From NCBI RefSeq assembly GCF_900142065.1, contig NZ_FSRJ01000006.1, forward strand, positions 1-64,000: a stretch of 64,000 nucleotides of DNA, given 5' to 3'. Position 1 is the stretch's first letter, and every line of letters begins with the position of its first letter. This DNA is from Agromyces cerinus subsp. cerinus. Lineage in GTDB: Bacteria > Actinomycetota > Actinomycetes > Actinomycetales > Microbacteriaceae. Shown here piece by piece: positions 1 through 7,738 of the stretch. The translations under genes were made by a program, and so were the position numbers. The notes beneath the pieces are model-generated. The model had not been told where the DNA came from. It was given only the letters and a program-made list of their open reading frames with translations, and did not search any database.

Positions 1-180
1 GACACCGGCGCCGACAACGTCGGCCTCGTCGACCAGGAACTGCTCGCCATGGCCGACGACTCCGCCGAGATCGCCACCGAAGGATCATGGACCGCAACCG
101 CGGACCTCTTCCTCCGCACCCCCGCCACCGTCGCCGCCGGCGACTACACCGCCCGCATGACCCTCTCCCTCTTCGAATAA
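1..180 (+). CDS. C-terminal end of a secreted or surface protein (partial)
   Basis: The window opens inside an open frame that ends at TAA 178-180, giving the last 59 residues of a protein that starts outside the window. The tail reads as alternating polar and hydrophobic strands, with segments such as SWTATADLFLRTPATVAAGDYTARM-type beta hairpins and a final SLFE, typical of the last strands of an extracellular beta-sandwich domain. No cysteines or membrane segment are visible. A hairpin at 235-259 probably ends the transcript. The function is not recognisable from this fragment. Confidence 0.6.
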   Translation, partial: DTGADNVGLVDQELLAMADDSAEIATEGSWTATADLFLRTPATVAAGDYTARMTLSLFE

Positions 181-234
181 GCGCCAGAGGCGGAGATCAC
201 GACGCCGGTCGTCGATCGGCGACAGCGCGACCAG

Positions 235-259
235 GGCCCGGTGTTCCACGCACCGGGCC
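235..259 (+). terminator. Hairpin downstream of the partial gene
   Basis: Perfect 9-bp arms GGCCCGGTG and CACCGGGCC enclose a 7-nt loop, 55 bp after the stop of the partial gene. There is no T-run, as is usual for hairpin terminators in this kind of genome. Confidence 0.5.
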
Positions 260-286
260 TCGGTCGTACCCGCACCCGTCACTCGA

Positions 287-292
287 TAGGCT
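287..292 (+). promoter_or_regulatory. -10 box TAGGCT, 6 nt before the ATG at 299
   Basis: TAGGCT is followed by CACGGC and then the start codon. With this spacing the transcript would start at the ATG, and no Shine-Dalgarno sequence is present. Confidence 0.5.
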
Positions 293-298
293 CACGGC

Positions 299-670
299 AT
301 GCTCGCCGCCGTCACACTCTGCGTGATCCTCGGCGTGCTCGCCGTCTTCCAGCTCGCGCTCACCCTCGGAGCGCCGATCGGGCGATTCGCGTGGGGCGGG
401 CAGCATCGCGTGCTGCCCGCACGGCTGCGCATCGGCAGCGCCGTCGCGATCGTGATCTACGCCGTGATCGCGGTGATCGCACTCGATCGCGCGGGCGCCA
501 TCGACGTCGTCTCCGACGTGGTCTCGACCGTCGGCATGTGGGTCGTGTTCGGGTACTTCGTGCTCGGCATCCCGATGAACGCCGTCTCGCGAAGCAGGGC
601 CGAGCGGTACACGATGACGCCGATCGTCGTGGTGCTCGCCGTGCTCAGCCTCCTCATCGCCCTCGGCTAG
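299..670 (+). CDS. Small integral membrane protein of unknown function
   Basis: The 123-residue product consists almost entirely of four hydrophobic segments (about residues 3-25, 45-65, 72-92 and 104-122), with a short basic, polar stretch (GRFAWGGQHRVLPARLRIGS) between the first two. This is the pattern of a small four-helix inner membrane protein. No catalytic or metal-binding motif is visible. The ATG at 299 follows a -10-like TAGGCT by 6 nt with no ribosome binding site, so a leaderless mRNA is likely. It stands alone on the + strand, before the CPBP gene. Homologues of this kind are usually annotated as hypothetical proteins; I do not assign a function. Confidence 0.75.
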   Translation: MLAAVTLCVILGVLAVFQLALTLGAPIGRFAWGGQHRVLPARLRIGSAVAIVIYAVIAVIALDRAGAIDVVSDVVSTVGMWVVFGYFVLGIPMNAVSRSRAERYTMTPIVVVLAVLSLLIALG

Positions 671-769
671 GCGATGCGCCGCGTCGACACGGCGCCCACT
701 ACGGCCCTCGGCCACACCGCGACGGTAGCGTTGACGAGCGCGCAGACGCCCCGTTCGAGAAGAGGCACC

Positions 770-1627
770 ATGACCGACCACGCATCAGAATCCCGCTGGC
801 AGGCCTTCTGGAACCGCGGCGGCTGGTGGAAGGCCTTCGGCCTCGCCGCCGTCTACCTGGCGCTCTACCTCGGCACCGGGTGGGTCGTCGACACGCTCGG
901 CGCCGACGTGATCGACTTCGAGAACCTGTTCGGAGACCCGCTCAGCGTCTTCCTCGCGATCGGCATGCCGGTCATCGTCGGCTCGATCATCCTGCTCGTG
1001 TTCTCGTGGTCGCTCGGCTGGATCCCGAAGCCGCTCTTCACCAAGCAGCCGGTGCGCGGCAGCTGGTGGATGTGGATCGCGCCGGCACTCGTGCTCATCC
1101 CGGTGCTGCTCCGGCTCTTCGGCACCGATTACAGCCAGTACAGCGGCGGCGTCATCGCCGTCACCTTCTTCGTCGGCATCTTCGTCGGCGTCTCCGAGGA
1201 GCTCCTCACGCGCGGTCTCGCCGTGACCCTGCTGCGCAAGCACGGCTACAACGAGTGGGTGGTCGCGGTGCTCTCCTCGCTCATCTTCGCGATGCTGCAC
1301 TCGAGCAACGTGCTCTCGGGCCAGCCGATCCTCACGGTGCTGGCGACCATGGGCTACACCTTCGTGTTCGGCATCATGATGTACCTGACGCTCCGCGTCA
1401 CGGGCAACCTGATCTGGCCGATCCTCCTGCACGCGATCACCGACCCGACGACGTTCCTCGCCACCGGCGGAATCGACGTCGCCGCCGCCGGCGCCCAGAG
1501 CCCGCTCCTCGCCCTCGTGACCCCCGCGACGCTCCTGATGGCGGTCTTCGCCCTCATCGCGCTCATCTTCATCCGCGGTCGCGCGAAGCAGGACGTGCCG
1601 GGCCTCGAGACGGCACCGCTCGTCTGA
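770..1627 (+). CDS. CPBP family intramembrane metalloprotease
   Basis: This 285-residue polytopic membrane protein carries the CPBP (Abi/Rce1-like) signature: EELLTR with Glu143/Glu144 and Arg148, a second-motif His177 in FAMLHSSN, and a third-motif His221 in LLHAITDP. These residues are thought to form the metal and catalytic site in a membrane cavity. The family includes CAAX prenyl proteases and bacteriocin-immunity proteins; the substrate here is unknown. The frame stays open upstream to 674, but the ATG at 770 is preferred because AGAAGAGG lies just before it and the upstream 32 residues look non-coding. Another CPBP gene lies at 29091-30110, but the two are not close copies. Confidence 0.85.
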   Translation: MTDHASESRWQAFWNRGGWWKAFGLAAVYLALYLGTGWVVDTLGADVIDFENLFGDPLSVFLAIGMPVIVGSIILLVFSWSLGWIPKPLFTKQPVRGSWWMWIAPALVLIPVLLRLFGTDYSQYSGGVIAVTFFVGIFVGVSEELLTRGLAVTLLRKHGYNEWVVAVLSSLIFAMLHSSNVLSGQPILTVLATMGYTFVFGIMMYLTLRVTGNLIWPILLHAITDPTTFLATGGIDVAAAGAQSPLLALVTPATLLMAVFALIALIFIRGRAKQDVPGLETAPLV

Positions 1628-1650
1628 CGGCAGCCGCGCCGGGGGTCGGC

Positions 1651-2448
1651 TCAGTCGACGAGCGCCCCGGCCGTGAGGTTCGAGATCACGCCGGTCATCG
1701 AGCGCGCCCGGTCGGATGCCGCGAACGCGAGGTACTCCGCGACCTCCGCGAGTGACGGCAACCGGCCGAGCAGCGTCGTGCCCGCGAGACCGGCGAGCCA
1801 CTCGTCGCGTCCGATGCCGCCCGCAGCGGCGATGCGGCCGAACATCTCGCCCGTGTACGAGGTGTCGTAGGCGTCGGCCATCGCGTGCGGCCGCACGCAC
1901 ACGACCCGCACTCCGCTCGGCCCGAGCTCGCCGGCGAGCGCCCGCGAGAAGCCCTCGAGCCCGGCGCTCTGCGCCGCGTTGCCGATGAGTCCGCTGCCGG
2001 TGAGCCGCGCCCCCGGCGTCGAGATCGTGAGGATCACGCCGCCGCCCTGCGCGAGCATCGGCCGGGAGACCGCCTTGGCCGTGACGAAGTTCGTCTGCAG
2101 GTAGCCGGTGACGGGGTGCAGGTAGTCGGCGAGCGAGGTCTCGGCGATCGGCAGGCCCTGCACGTGGTCGAAGCCCACGGCGTTCAGGGCGATGTCGATG
2201 CGGCCCGCGGCATCCGTCACCTCGTCGACGTGCCGGTCGACGGCCGCCTGGTCCATCGCGTCGACCACGGCGATGTCGACGGATGCCCCGAGCTCGCGCG
2301 CTGCGGAGGCCGCGGCCTCGAGTCGCGGCAGGCTGCGACCGGCGAGGAAGAGTCGCGCACCTTCGCGCGCGAACACGCGGGCGGCGGCGCCGCCGATCGA
2401 TCCCCCGCCGCCGTGGATCACTGCCACCTTGTCTTCGAGGAGCATCAT
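1651..2448 (-). CDS. SDR family protein lacking the catalytic Tyr-Lys pair
   Basis: The 265-residue product is a short-chain dehydrogenase/reductase fold. It has a Rossmann nucleotide-binding loop HGGGGSIGG near residues 12-20, a LAGRS second strand, an ALNAVG motif near residue 88 in place of NNAG, and a candidate catalytic Ser in TIST near residue 143. At the usual YxxxK positions the sequence is NAAQS (Asn157, Ser161), so both catalytic residues are replaced. It may be a non-canonical or non-redox SDR. The start ATGATG overlaps the stop of the upstream SRPBCC gene (ATGA), so it is the third gene of a translationally coupled ArsR-SRPBCC-SDR operon. Confidence 0.85.
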   Translation of the reverse strand: MMLLEDKVAVIHGGGGSIGGAAARVFAREGARLFLAGRSLPRLEAAASAARELGASVDIAVVDAMDQAAVDRHVDEVTDAAGRIDIALNAVGFDHVQGLPIAETSLADYLHPVTGYLQTNFVTAKAVSRPMLAQGGGVILTISTPGARLTGSGLIGNAAQSAGLEGFSRALAGELGPSGVRVVCVRPHAMADAYDTSYTGEMFGRIAAAGGIGRDEWLAGLAGTTLLGRLPSLAEVAEYLAFAASDRARSMTGVISNLTAGALVD

Positions 2449-2879
2449 GCCCTTCCTTCCTCTGCGAGCGTTCTGGCGTACCGGTCGATGATCTCGGTCC
2501 AGCCTTCGGTGTGCCGCTGCACGGCCTCCGCGTCGGGCAGGAGCTCGTGGCGCACCTCGACGACGGTGGCGTCGCCGTCGGGACGGAACGTCACCCGCAC
2601 CACCGAGTCGGTCTGGTGCGTGGCGGCCGAGCGCCACGTGAACTCGAGCGTGTGCGGCCGGTCGATGACGGTGTAGTTGCCCGCGTGCACGAACGAACCG
2701 TTCGGGTCGTGCATCGTGATCGCGAAGGCGCCCCCGACCCGTCGATCGGCCACCGCGCCCGACGGGGCGCTGCCGTCGCGGCGCATCCACACGGCGAGGC
2801 TCTTCGGGTCGAGCCACGCGTCGAAGAGACGCTCGGCGGATGCCGCGATGCGCCGGCTGACCGTCACGACCGCGGTCAT
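2445..2879 (-). CDS. SRPBCC (AHSA1-like) domain protein
   Basis: The 144-residue single-domain protein begins with strands typical of the AHSA1/START-like fold (VSRRIAASAERLFDAWLDPKSLAVWM), has a central GGAFAITMHDPNG segment, and ends with a long C-terminal helix. The fold makes a hydrophobic ligand cavity; many bacterial members are encoded next to ArsR regulators, as here. Its ligand or activity is unknown. It overlaps the ArsR stop upstream by 4 bp and the SDR start downstream by 4 bp, so the three genes are almost certainly cotranscribed and coupled. Confidence 0.88.
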   Translation of the reverse strand: MTAVVTVSRRIAASAERLFDAWLDPKSLAVWMRRDGSAPSGAVADRRVGGAFAITMHDPNGSFVHAGNYTVIDRPHTLEFTWRSAATHQTDSVVRVTFRPDGDATVVEVRHELLPDAEAVQRHTEGWTEIIDRYARTLAEEGRA

Positions 2880-3256
2880 CGCTCTGCTCCACTCGTGGTG
2901 CCGGCGACGGCATCGGTATCACCGTCGACGTCGGAGTCGGCGTCGGCGAGCACGAACGCCTCGAGCGCGGCGAGGCGCTGCTCCCAGAACTCGCGGTACT
3001 GCGTCATCCAGGCGACCGCCTCGCCGAGCGCCTCGGCGCGGAGCGAGAGCACGTGGTCGCGCCCGCGCACGTGCCGCTCCACGAGCTGGGCCCGCTCGAG
3101 CACTTTGATGTGCTTGCTCGTGGAGTTCAGCGAGATCGGGAACTCGCGCGCGAGTTCGGTGACCCGAGCGTCGGAGACGCGGAGGCGGTCGAGGATCGCG
3201 CGTCGCGTGGGATCGGCGACGGCGCTGAGCACGGTGTCGAGTTGATATTCACCCAT
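2876..3256 (-). CDS. ArsR family winged-helix regulator
   Basis: The 126-residue product has a compact winged helix: VADPTRRAILDRLRVSDARV, then ISLNSTSKHIKVLERAQLVE as the recognition region, then a basic wing HVRGRDHVLSL. There are no cysteine pairs for metal sensing, so it belongs to the non-metal ArsR group that commonly accompanies AHSA1-type proteins. The ATG at 3256 is chosen over an in-frame upstream start at 3292 because a perfect dyad (3245-3268) sits on it, and TATATT lies 7 nt upstream with no ribosome binding site, as in a leaderless transcript. It probably represses its own operon by covering the start and -10 box. Confidence 0.88.
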   Translation of the reverse strand: MGEYQLDTVLSAVADPTRRAILDRLRVSDARVTELAREFPISLNSTSKHIKVLERAQLVERHVRGRDHVLSLRAEALGEAVAWMTQYREFWEQRLAALEAFVLADADSDVDGDTDAVAGTTSGAER

Positions 3257-3268
3257 GGGGGTGAATAT
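3245..3268. promoter_or_regulatory. Perfect ArsR-type operator on the start codon
   Basis: The 10-bp arms ATATTCACCC and GGGTGAATAT are separated by ATGG. The dyad includes the arsR start codon and its probable -10 box (TATATT on the - strand). It is a strong autoregulation site. Confidence 0.75.
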
Positions 3269-3431
3269 ATGCCCGAGTCGAGCCCGCGTCAAGGGTTCGA
3301 CGACGGGTGGACCGATTCCGGTGCGCCGCTGCCGGCGTCTCGCGAGGCCGCAGAACGGCGACGCCTTGACTCGCGCCGATCCATGTGTTTATTGTTCTTC
3401 GATAAGATCGAAAAACGATAAGGAGTAGGTC

Positions 3432-4100
3432 ATGACCGTGACCGAGGCATCCGCTGCCCGACCGAACGCACGCGCGCGCCGACGCGGCACCTCGATCGGC
3501 ATCGGACTGATCTGGGTCATCGCGACCTTCGCGATGATCTTCGACGCGCTCGGGCTGTTCTCGATCACGACGGGACTGTTCCTCGTGAACGCACTGCAGG
3601 GCGATGTCGAGGCGCATCAGTCGCTCACCGCGCTCCCGCAGTTCACCCAGGCCGAGCTTCGCGAGGGTGCGAGCCCCGCCGACCTCACCGACGTCTCGAT
3701 CTGGGTCCGCCTCCTCTGCGCGCTCCCCACGCTCGTGCACCTCGTGACGGTGCTCGTCTCGACGGTCCTCGTGACCCGCGCGATCCGGGTGATCGAATCG
3801 GGCCGCCCGTTCACCGGTGCGGGCGTTCGCGCGTGGGCGCTGCTCGGCATCGTGCTCATCGTCGGCGGCGGCATCCAGGGGCTCCTCGACACGGTCGCCA
3901 TCGCGGTGGTCACCACCCTCGGCCGCACGATCGGCTACCCCGACGGCCCGTGGCCGCTCGGCGGCGACTACCAGGCCCTCGGCACGGACTTCCCCGACTG
4001 GCCATGGATCTTCTTCGTACTCGGCATCATCGCGGCCGCGGTCGCCGCCGCGTTCCGCGAGGGCTCGCGTCTGGAGGCGGAGGTCGAGGGTGTCGTCTGA
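3432..4100 (+). CDS. DUF2975 family membrane protein
   Basis: This 222-residue integral membrane protein has a basic N-terminus (ARARRRGTS), a first helix near residues 25-50, a second near 98-120, a third near 138-160 and a last near 193-210. The arrangement, and the immediate overlap with a small Cro/C1-type regulator, match the DUF2975-XRE gene pair widespread in Gram-positive bacteria (YoaS/YozG in Bacillus). Its molecular role is not established. A good ribosome binding site (AAGGAGTAGGTC) precedes the ATG, and the upstream sequence is AT-rich for this genome (TTTATTGTTCTTCGATAAGA), consistent with a strong promoter. Confidence 0.85.
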   Translation: MTVTEASAARPNARARRRGTSIGIGLIWVIATFAMIFDALGLFSITTGLFLVNALQGDVEAHQSLTALPQFTQAELREGASPADLTDVSIWVRLLCALPTLVHLVTVLVSTVLVTRAIRVIESGRPFTGAGVRAWALLGIVLIVGGGIQGLLDTVAIAVVTTLGRTIGYPDGPWPLGGDYQALGTDFPDWPWIFFVLGIIAAAVAAAFREGSRLEAEVEGVV

Positions 4101-4365
4101 CCGCGGCGAACGGATCGAGCACGGCGCGCCGCGGACCTCCGACGACGGCGACCATCGCATCGTCGTGCACCTCGCCGAGGTGCTCGAGCGGCGCGGCATG
4201 ACCCTCACCGAGCTCTCAGAGCGCATCGGCGTCACGCTCGCCAACCTGTCGATCCTGAAGACCGGCAAGGCCCGTGCCGTTCGCTTCACGACCCTCACCG
4301 CGATCTGCGAGGCGCTCGACACGACGCCCGCCGAACTCTTCAGCTACGAGCCCCGCGACGACTGA
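4090..4365 (+). CDS. XRE/YozG-type helix-turn-helix regulator
   Basis: The 91-residue product contains a Cro/C1-type helix-turn-helix: MTLTELSERIGVTLANLSIL, then KTGKARAVRFTTLTAICEAL, then DTTPAELFSYEP. This is the typical YozG-type regulator found with DUF2975 proteins. I use the GTG at 4090, which overlaps the end of the DUF2975 gene by 11 bp, suggesting translational coupling. A shorter start at an internal GTG near 4165 would give the usual family length of about 66 residues and cannot be excluded. It probably controls its own operon. Confidence 0.8.
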   Translation: MSSDRGERIEHGAPRTSDDGDHRIVVHLAEVLERRGMTLTELSERIGVTLANLSILKTGKARAVRFTTLTAICEALDTTPAELFSYEPRDD

Positions 4366-4411
4366 TCCTCGAAGCCGCGGGACTTCCTTCCCGCGTGTCG
4401 GTCGGCGGTGC

Positions 4412-4417
4412 CATGCT
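4412..4417 (+). promoter_or_regulatory. -10-like CATGCT, 6 nt before the ATG at 4424
   Basis: CATGCT-GACGGC-ATG fits the leaderless spacing seen repeatedly in this window, although the hexamer starts with C rather than T. Confidence 0.3.
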
Positions 4418-4423
4418 GACGGC

Positions 4424-4999
4424 ATGGCGATCGAGGTGCGCGCAGCGACCGAGTTCGACGACGTTGCGGCGGTCGTCGGCCCGAAGAACCCCGCGTCCAA
4501 CGTGTGCTTCTGCCTGAGCTACCGGCTGCTCTCCTCGAAAGAGAACGTCGAGCTCCGCGGGCCCGCGCGCGCCGAGCGCGTGCGCGAGCTCTGCGCGCTC
4601 GACCCGCCGCCCGGCGTGCTCGCCTACGAGGGCGACGAGGCGGTCGGCTGGGCGGGGGTGCATCCGCGTGCCGACACGAGTTTCGCGAAGAACCGCAAGA
4701 TCCCGCACATCGACGACCTCGACGTCTGGTCGGTGTGGTGCATCCGGGTGCGGCCCGGGCACCGCAAGGCCGGCATCAGTCACCACCTGCTCGCCGGCGC
4801 CGTCGACTTCGCCCGCGAGCACGGCGCACCGGCGATCGAGGGCTACCCCGTCGACAACCGGGGCGAGAAGGTCGACCTGACCATGGCCTACGTCGGCACC
4901 CGCTCGTTGTTCGAACGGGCCGGCTTCACGAAGGCGGCCGACACCGAGTCGGTCGTCGGCGGGTTCCCCCGCGTGCTCATGCGCCTCGATCTGCGCTGA
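4424..4999 (+). CDS. GNAT family N-acetyltransferase
   Basis: The 191-residue protein is a single GNAT domain. The acetyl-CoA loop is visible as IRVRPGHRKAGISHHLL (about residues 106-122), followed by a helix and the late-strand signature SLFERAGFTKA near residue 164. The N-terminus has an unusual CFCLSYR segment near residue 27. This N-terminal pattern occurs in a GNAT subgroup of unknown substrate that is common in actinobacteria. The gene converges on the MMPL exporter and overlaps its end by 23 bp. No substrate can be named. Confidence 0.85.
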   Translation: MAIEVRAATEFDDVAAVVGPKNPASNVCFCLSYRLLSSKENVELRGPARAERVRELCALDPPPGVLAYEGDEAVGWAGVHPRADTSFAKNRKIPHIDDLDVWSVWCIRVRPGHRKAGISHHLLAGAVDFAREHGAPAIEGYPVDNRGEKVDLTMAYVGTRSLFERAGFTKAADTESVVGGFPRVLMRLDLR

Positions 5000-7619
5000 G
5001 CCCGGTCGCTTCGGCCGCCGTCGACGTCGCATCCTCCGACTCGTCGGTCGAGGCATCCGCCGTCGCCCCGGCACCATCCGTCGTCGACTCGGCCCCCGCC
5101 GCTCCGTGCACCGGGTGGCTCCGCTCGAGCGCGGCGCCCTCGACATCGACATCGGGCAGCAGCCGGTCGAGCCACTTCGGCAGCCACCAGGCGGCCGGGC
5201 CGAGCAGGTGCATGATCGCGGGCGTCAGCAGCATGCGCACGATGAAGGCGTCGAAGAGCACGCCGATCGCGAGGCCGAAGCCGAGCGGCCGCACCATCGT
5301 GAGGTGCGAGAAGACGAAGCCGCCGAACACCGCCGCCATGATGATGGCCGCCGCGGTGACGACCGCACGTCCGCCGCGCAGGCCGGCGACCACCGCGAGG
5401 CGCGCCGGAGTGCCGTGCACGTAGGCCTCGCGCATGCCCGAGACGAGGAACAACTGGTAGTCCATCGCGAGGCCGAAGAGCACGCCCATCACGATGATCG
5501 GCGCGAAGTTCAGCACCGGCCCTGGGTTGTGCACGCCGAAGACCTCGCCGAACCACCCCCACTGGAAGATCGCCACCGTGGCGCCGAACGCCGCGAACAG
5601 CGAGAGCACGAACCCGGCCGTCGCGATGAGCGGCACCAGGATCGAGCGGAACACGAGGATCAGGATGATGAGCGAGAGCCCCACGACGACCGCGAGATAG
5701 AGCGGCAGCACCCCGGCGAGCTTGGCCGAGATGTCGATGTTGCCGCTCGCCCCGCCCGCGACGCCGAGCTCGACGCCGTCGAGGCCTTCAGCGGATGCCC
5801 CGTCGCCGTCGATCGGCGACTGGCCCCGCAACTCGTGCACGAGCGCCTCGGTCGTCTCGCTCGACGGCCCGTCGCTCGGCACGACCTGGAAGGCGAAGAA
5901 GTCGCGCTCGTCGGAGACGCCGACCGGCGCGACTGCGACGACGTCATCGACGCCCATGAGCCACTCGGCGAGATCGGCCTGCGTCGCGACGACCTCGTCT
6001 GCAGCGACCCCGTCGGGCAGCGTCGCGGTCACGAGCAGCGGCCCGTTCTGGCCGGCGCCGAAGGCATCGGAGACCGCGGTGTAGGCCTGGTAGGTCGTGG
6101 CCTCCGGCGATTCGGATGCCCCGTCGGGCAGGCCGAGCCGCATGGAGAGCGCCGGGATCGCGATGACGAGGAGCACCACGATCGACACGACCGCGGTGAC
6201 GACGGCCCGCCAGGTCGGCATGGCGACGAGCTTGGGGGCGGCGTGCGACTCGTGGCCGATCTCGGCCCGGGCGCGCTTCGAGAGCACGCGCACGCCGATC
6301 AGTCCGAGGAGCGCCGGTGTGAGCGTGACCGCGATGAGCACGGCGACGAGCACGCAGACCGCGCCGACGGTGCCCATGATGCCGAGGAACGGGATGCCGG
6401 TGACGTTCAGCGCGAGCAGTGCCACGAGCACGGTCGAGCCGGCGAAGACGACGGCGTTGCCCGCGGTGCCGTTGGCGAGTGAGATCGACTCGTGCAGCTC
6501 CATGCCGGCGAGCACCTGGCGCCGATGCCGGTTGATGATGAAGAGCGCGTAGTCGATGCCCACCGCGAGGCCGAGCATGACGCCGAGCACCGGGGTCACC
6601 GACGACATGTCGACGACGCCCGAGAAAGCGAGCGACCCGGCGACCCCGATGCCGACGCCGATGAACGAGGAGATGATCGGCAGGGTCGCGGGCAGGAGCG
6701 CGCGGAACACGATGATGAGCACGAGAGCGGCGATCAGCACGCCGACGATCTCGCCGACGCCGATGAGCCCCTCGATCGACGCGGCGATCTCCGACGAGTA
6801 GTCGACGTTCACGCCCTCGATGTCAGCGCCGTCGAGCGCGTCGGCGACCTCGGCCTTCAGCTCGCTCGACAGCGAGAAGAGGTCGTCCTCGAACATGACG
6901 GCGCCGATCGCGGTGGTCTCGTCGGTGGAGACCGTGCGGATCTCGGCGGCGGCGTCCATGAGGCGCTCGCCGTCTTCGAGTTCAGCGGCCGAGGCGTCGA
7001 GCTCCGCTGCGCCGGCGTCGAGCTGTGCCTGCTGCGCATCGAGCTCCGCGGCACCTGCGTCGAGCTGGGCCTGCTGCGCCTCGAATTGGGCGGCCGACTG
7101 CTCGTACGCGCCCGCGGCCTTGGCCTGCGCGATCGCCGCGTCGAGCTGCGCCTGCCCCGCGTCGAGCTGGGCACGCGCGGCATCGAGCTGGGTCTGGCCC
7201 GCCTCGAGCTCGGTGCGGCCGGCTTCGATCTTCGCGGCACCGTCGGCGAGCTGCGCCGCCTGATCCTCACGAGCGGATGCCGCGGCGAACGGATCGACGA
7301 CGCCAGAGACGCCGTCGATCTCGCCGATGTCGGCGAGGAGGGCGGAGATCTCCTCGCGCTGGGCGTCGCTCAGCGCCTCGCCGTCGTCGGTCTGGAAGAC
7401 GACGGTGCCGGTGGCGCCGCCGAGCCCGTCGAGCCGGGCGTCGAGCTGCTCGGTGACGCGCTCGGTCTCGGTGCCGGGGATACTCATGCTCTGTGTCAGC
7501 GTGCCGCCGAAGGCGAGGAAGGCGCCGCCGGCGAGCGCGAGCACGCCGAGCCATCCGACGAGCACGAGCCATCCGCGGCGTACGGAGAATCGACCGATGC
7601 GGTACAGGAGTTCAGCCAT
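4977..7619 (-). CDS. MMPL/RND-type membrane transporter
   Basis: The 880-residue MMPL protein has a first membrane helix near residues 15-38, a large extracytoplasmic loop, a six-helix bundle near residues 270-450, a second extracytoplasmic loop, and a final helix bundle near residues 635-800 (VVVGLSLIILILVF, AMDYQLFL). The GIDYALFIINRHR and MDYQLFLVSGMREA segments match the conserved Asp-Tyr motifs of proton-driven MMPL pumps. The first loop holds an unusual Ala/Gln/Leu-Asp heptad region (repeated AQLDAG, about residues 118-215) predicted to be a long coiled coil. It diverges from a TetR gene, its likely repressor, and resembles YdfJ-like lipid or drug exporters. Confidence 0.9.
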   Translation of the reverse strand: MAELLYRIGRFSVRRGWLVLVGWLGVLALAGGAFLAFGGTLTQSMSIPGTETERVTEQLDARLDGLGGATGTVVFQTDDGEALSDAQREEISALLADIGEIDGVSGVVDPFAAASAREDQAAQLADGAAKIEAGRTELEAGQTQLDAARAQLDAGQAQLDAAIAQAKAAGAYEQSAAQFEAQQAQLDAGAAELDAQQAQLDAGAAELDASAAELEDGERLMDAAAEIRTVSTDETTAIGAVMFEDDLFSLSSELKAEVADALDGADIEGVNVDYSSEIAASIEGLIGVGEIVGVLIAALVLIIVFRALLPATLPIISSFIGVGIGVAGSLAFSGVVDMSSVTPVLGVMLGLAVGIDYALFIINRHRRQVLAGMELHESISLANGTAGNAVVFAGSTVLVALLALNVTGIPFLGIMGTVGAVCVLVAVLIAVTLTPALLGLIGVRVLSKRARAEIGHESHAAPKLVAMPTWRAVVTAVVSIVVLLVIAIPALSMRLGLPDGASESPEATTYQAYTAVSDAFGAGQNGPLLVTATLPDGVAADEVVATQADLAEWLMGVDDVVAVAPVGVSDERDFFAFQVVPSDGPSSETTEALVHELRGQSPIDGDGASAEGLDGVELGVAGGASGNIDISAKLAGVLPLYLAVVVGLSLIILILVFRSILVPLIATAGFVLSLFAAFGATVAIFQWGWFGEVFGVHNPGPVLNFAPIIVMGVLFGLAMDYQLFLVSGMREAYVHGTPARLAVVAGLRGGRAVVTAAAIIMAAVFGGFVFSHLTMVRPLGFGLAIGVLFDAFIVRMLLTPAIMHLLGPAAWWLPKWLDRLLPDVDVEGAALERSHPVHGAAGAESTTDGAGATADASTDESEDATSTAAEATGLSADRGA

Positions 7620-7680
7620 GAGCCGAGGCGCCCTTCATGAGGTGACAGGTCGGCGCTTCATCGAGCCTTCTCGAGGATAA

Positions 7681-7694
7681 CCGACATCTGTCGG
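7681..7694. promoter_or_regulatory. Inverted repeat between mmpl and tetR genes
   Basis: CCGACA-TC-TGTCGG has perfect 6-bp arms and lies in the 119-bp divergent region. It is a plausible TetR operator, acting on the exporter and on tetR. Confidence 0.5.
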
Positions 7695-7726
7695 AGATCT
7701 TGCCGCTTCGGGACATCCGGAGCTGG

Positions 7727-7732
7727 CAGAAT
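7727..7732 (+). promoter_or_regulatory. -10-like CAGAAT, 6 nt before the ATG at 7739
   Basis: CAGAAT-CCCCCT-ATG; no ribosome binding site, so a leaderless tetR mRNA is likely. Confidence 0.45.
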
Positions 7733-7738
7733 CCCCCT

